6,171 nt of DNA from Tannerella sp. (GTDB lineage Bacteria; Bacteroidota; Bacteroidia; Bacteroidales; Tannerellaceae): positions 1 through 6,171 of the forward strand of contig JAISEZ010000006.1 in the NCBI GenBank assembly GCA_031263835.1, given 5' to 3'. Below are positions 3,945 through 6,171 of the stretch, piece after piece. Below the pieces are notes generated by a model. It saw only the letters and a program-made list of their open reading frames with translations. It ran no database searches and was not told the origin of the DNA. The translations under genes were made by a program, and so were the position numbers. The stretch's first letter is position 1; each line of letters begins with the position of its first letter.

Positions 3945-5930
3945 TTATTTGAGATTATATTCCAGTCCCGTCACCAGAAACTCCGTACGCCGGTTGAGCT
4001 GGTCGGCGATTTCCTGCTGTTCGGGCGTCAGTGTATCGACAAAATCCTCTGTCAGGACAGTGCCTTCCGGCAGGAAATCATACTGTTCCGCCAGCCGGGC
4101 GTTAATCAGCTTCGGGACACTCTCGCCGTAGCCTTTTGCTACCAGACGCGCCGCATCAATCCCGGCTCCAATCAGGTAATCCACAACCGACTGCGCACGC
4201 CGCTGCGCCAGTTTTTCATTGTATGCATCCGAACCTTTGCGGTCGGTGTGTGCACCCAGTTCAATCGTCACATTCGGATTGTCATTCAGTATTTTGACAA
4301 GACCGTCAAGCGCTTCTCTGGATTCCGGCCGCAGGGTCGCCCTGTCGAAATCGTAGAATATGTTTTCCACCACGACCGGCCGGTCAACGGGCGACAGATA
4401 AAAATCGACGTAATAGGTCTCGTCCTTTTCTTCCGCATCCGTTTTAAGTTCAAAGTTCTGATTCAGGTAATTCGGCGCGTTCGCCATCATGACGTAACTG
4501 ATGTCGCGTTCCAGCTCGACCCGGTAGGAACCGTCCGGCTTGACCGGGACTTTCACGTTCAGTCCGTCCCGGCCGACAATCCGCACGGTCGCATTTTCAA
4601 TCACTTCTTCTTCATTACTGGCTACATACCCTTCGATGAAAATCGTAACCGTCGGATACTCGAACGAATAGATGTGGTCCCATCCGCGCGCGTCGCCCCG
4701 GTTGGAGGAGAAGAAGCCCTGCTCCCGCTGTCCCGCAAACGTAATGCCGAAATCGTCCGCCATCGAGTTGACCGGCGCTCCCATGTTTTCGACGTTCCAT
4801 TTGCCGGTACTGTCCAGTGTCGCCCTGAAAATATCCAGTCCGCCCAGTCCGGGATGTCCGCTGGAGGCAAAATACAGCGTGACGGAATCGCGCACATAGG
4901 GAAACAGTTCGTCCCCGTCCGTATTGATTTCCGGCCCCAGATTTTCCATCGGCCCGAAATCGTTTGCGCCCACCAGCCGCGACCGGAACAAGTCCTTGCC
5001 GCCATACCCGCCGATTGCGTCCGCCACATAATACAGGTAGGCCCCGTCCGGCGAGGCGGCCGGATGCGCCAGCAGCGTAATGGAATCCTTCACGATGGGA
5101 GCGCGCTGTCCCTTGCCCCATGAAGCGCCGCTTCGCGAGGATACGTAGATTTCCGCCGTCCGCGGTTCGGCGGCGTCCTCTCCGCAGTAGGTATAATACA
5201 TCGTGTTGCCGTCTTTCGAAAACGACGGCGTCCCCTGGTCGTAGCCGGCGGCGATGGCGTCGGTTATTTCCTCCGGCTTCTGCCACACGCCGTTTTCATT
5301 TTTCTTCGAGACAAAAAAAGCATTGTTCTTCAATCCGGTGATGCCGTTGATGGAATCCCTGTGGACGTTGCCCCGCGCCGAACAGAAATAAAGCTGGTCA
5401 TACTGCTCGCCATAGAGCATGGGCGCAAATTCGCTCCGTCTCGAGTTGAAGATTTCCATCCGGCTGACCTGATGCAGGGTCGGATGCTCCAGCCACTCGT
5501 CCGACCTCCGGCAGCCCTGAACGGCATTGGCCGCAAGCTGGCTCTGGGGATTCAGGTGCAGATAGGCCCTGTAGTGGCGATAGGCTTCGGGATAGCGTCC
5601 GCTCCGGTGGTACACCTGCCCCAGACGCAGCAGCAGCGTGCTGTCCGGATACTCGTACCGCCAGGCGTTCTGGTAGGCGCTGACCGCCCGCGGGATGTTA
5701 CCTATCAGCCGGTTACAGTCCCCCAGCCGGTAGGCGACATACGCGCGCAGTTCCTTTTGGTCCGGCTTCGATTTCGCGTACAGCTTGCGGTATATCTCGG
5801 CTGCGCCATAATATTCGCCGAGGCGCTGCTTCTCTTCCGCCTGACTCAATTTCGGCGTTTTACATGCGAAAAGCAGGCCAAAGACCATGCATCCCAGCAG
5901 ATAAATTCCTGTATTCCGTTGTCTCATCAT
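3945..5930 (-). CDS. PorE-like lipoprotein: TPR, PD40 propeller, CRD and OmpA peptidoglycan-binding domains
   Basis: 661 residues if started at ATG 5930 (ATG 5927 also possible). The frame opens farther upstream at TTG 5948, but the ATG gives a proper signal peptide: MMRQR, a hydrophobic core, lipobox LFAC with Cys23. Lysine follows the Cys, without an acidic export signal, so a periplasm-facing outer-membrane lipoprotein is expected. Domains in order: TPR-like helices (about 30-140); PD40/WD40-like propeller blades (about 155-424; SFSKDGNTMYY, AASPDGAYLYY, GHPGLGGLDIF, GFFSSNRG); carboxypeptidase-regulatory-like beta domain (about 428-514); OmpA C-terminal domain (about 520-661). In the last, Asp563 of HTDRKGSDAYN and Arg578 of QRRAQSVVDYL, 15 apart, match the diaminopimelate-binding pair of E. 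coli OmpA. This order is that of PorE of the type IX secretion system. Related paralogues exist, and no other T9SS gene is in view, so the symbol is withheld. Confidence 0.9.
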   Translation of the reverse strand: MMRQRNTGIYLLGCMVFGLLFACKTPKLSQAEEKQRLGEYYGAAEIYRKLYAKSKPDQKELRAYVAYRLGDCNRLIGNIPRAVSAYQNAWRYEYPDSTLLLRLGQVYHRSGRYPEAYRHYRAYLHLNPQSQLAANAVQGCRRSDEWLEHPTLHQVSRMEIFNSRRSEFAPMLYGEQYDQLYFCSARGNVHRDSINGITGLKNNAFFVSKKNENGVWQKPEEITDAIAAGYDQGTPSFSKDGNTMYYTYCGEDAAEPRTAEIYVSSRSGASWGKGQRAPIVKDSITLLAHPAASPDGAYLYYVADAIGGYGGKDLFRSRLVGANDFGPMENLGPEINTDGDELFPYVRDSVTLYFASSGHPGLGGLDIFRATLDSTGKWNVENMGAPVNSMADDFGITFAGQREQGFFSSNRGDARGWDHIYSFEYPTVTIFIEGYVASNEEEVIENATVRIVGRDGLNVKVPVKPDGSYRVELERDISYVMMANAPNYLNQNFELKTDAEEKDETYYVDFYLSPVDRPVVVENIFYDFDRATLRPESREALDGLVKILNDNPNVTIELGAHTDRKGSDAYNEKLAQRRAQSVVDYLIGAGIDAARLVAKGYGESVPKLINARLAEQYDFLPEGTVLTEDFVDTLTPEQQEIADQLNRRTEFLVTGLEYNLK

Positions 5931-6062
5931 ACCATTACTAACGCTCAAGACAGGCGGTTATTGTGAAAAATGAGCAAATGAGAGAAGGCTCTATAACGAA
6001 TCGTGTGGGTAAAGAGGTTTATGTACAGACAAAGTCAATGGTTGCTTATACTTGACGCGATA

Positions 6063-6074
6063 TGGTTTTGTGCA
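6063..6074 (+). repeat. Third copy of the TGGTTTTGTGCA repeat core
   Basis: These 12 bases are identical to the start of the 14-nt perfect block of the long inverted repeat (3482-3495 plus, 3646-3659 minus). The base before it (A) agrees with the right arm rather than the left, and similarity is lost right after the core. It lies upstream of the porE-like gene, so the motif is on both sides of that gene. Confidence 0.5.
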
Positions 6075-6117
6075 CCGGCACGATGGCAGTTTCTACCGGA
6101 AATACTGAATTTTTGAA

Positions 6118-6142
6118 ACACGGAGACACAGAGAACACGGAG
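6118..6142. repeat. Three purine-rich tandem units (ACACRGAG)
   Basis: ACACGGAG, ACACAGAG and AACACGGAG follow each other directly (8, 8 and 9 nt). I remember similar (CACGGAG/CACAGAG)n stretches as frequent intergenic repeats in several bacterial groups, unverified here. The last unit is also the left arm of the hairpin at 6134-6169. Confidence 0.6.
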
Positions 6143-6169
6143 GCCGGTTCTCCGGCGGAACGCCGTGTT
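6134..6169. repeat. Two-tier hairpin at the right window edge
   Basis: AACACGG (6134-6140) can pair with CCGTGTT (6163-6169). Inside it GCCGG (6143-6147) pairs with CCGGC (6152-6156) over TTCT. The plus strand ends in a T-run just at the window edge. It may be a terminator or part of a repeat element that continues beyond the window. Confidence 0.5.
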
Positions 6170-6171
6170 TT

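Larger units (their letters stand above)
5931..6171. other. Upstream region of the porE-like gene, no gene seen
   Basis: About 240 nt to the right edge. No credible coding frame is seen on either strand. It must hold the promoter of the porE-like gene. The best match to the Bacteroidota -7 box (TAnnTTTG) on the minus strand is TGACTTTG at 6037-6030, one mismatch, about 100 nt before the start codon. I see no matching -33 element, so it is not called as a promoter. The outer part holds repeat motifs listed separately. Confidence 0.6.

Noticed and set aside
4248..5123. Plus-strand open frame of 291 codons
   Set aside because: It lies wholly antisense to the porE-like gene, whose domains are clear. 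Long antisense frames are common opposite GC-rich genes, and its product resembles nothing known.
5931..5948. TTG start for the porE-like protein, six residues longer
   Set aside because: TTG starts are uncommon, and ATG 5930 or 5927 gives a normal short, basic lipoprotein signal start.
6030..6037. Promoter -7 box for the porE-like gene (TGACTTTG on the minus strand)
   Set aside because: There is one mismatch to TAnnTTTG and no -33 element at the right distance, so chance is as likely.

Overview
The window looks like a chromosomal segment of a member of Bacteroidota, most likely Bacteroidales. The reasons are a SusC/SusD pair, a PorE-type OmpA-family lipoprotein found in Bacteroidota, Bacteroidota-style lipoprotein signals and weak or absent Shine-Dalgarno sites. 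Genus and species cannot be read from the sequence.

Layout: (1) 1-1185, plus strand, is the C-terminal part of a SusC/RagA-type TonB-dependent outer-membrane transporter, cut by the left window edge. (2) 1206-2951, plus strand, is a complete SusD/RagB-type nutrient-binding lipoprotein 20 nt downstream, clearly in the same operon. (3) 2952-3944 is about 990 nt without a credible gene. It begins with two competing small hairpins and a strong intrinsic terminator (3024-3060) that closes the susCD operon. The rest is packed with short palindromes, direct repeats, a 56-nt-arm inverted repeat and a heptanucleotide tandem array. (4) 3945-5930, minus strand, is a 661-residue lipoprotein with TPR, PD40 beta-propeller, carboxypeptidase-regulatory-like and OmpA C-terminal domains. 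This is the architecture of PorE, the peptidoglycan-binding part of the type IX secretion system. (5) 5931-6171 is its upstream region, without a recognisable gene and again carrying dispersed-repeat motifs.

The SusC homologue should form the outer-membrane barrel and the SusD homologue its surface lid. Together they would capture an unidentified nutrient and import it with TonB energy. The substrate cannot be inferred, because no degrading enzyme or regulator lies in the window and the operon ends after susD. The PorE-like protein is convergent and functionally separate. It should sit on the periplasmic face of the outer membrane and grip peptidoglycan.

I do not see a new protein system here. 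The most unusual content is the non-coding DNA: at least six kinds of short repeat in one convergent gap. Two families carry GTAG at the base of the palindrome, as REP elements do, and one repeat core recurs on the far side of the porE-like gene.
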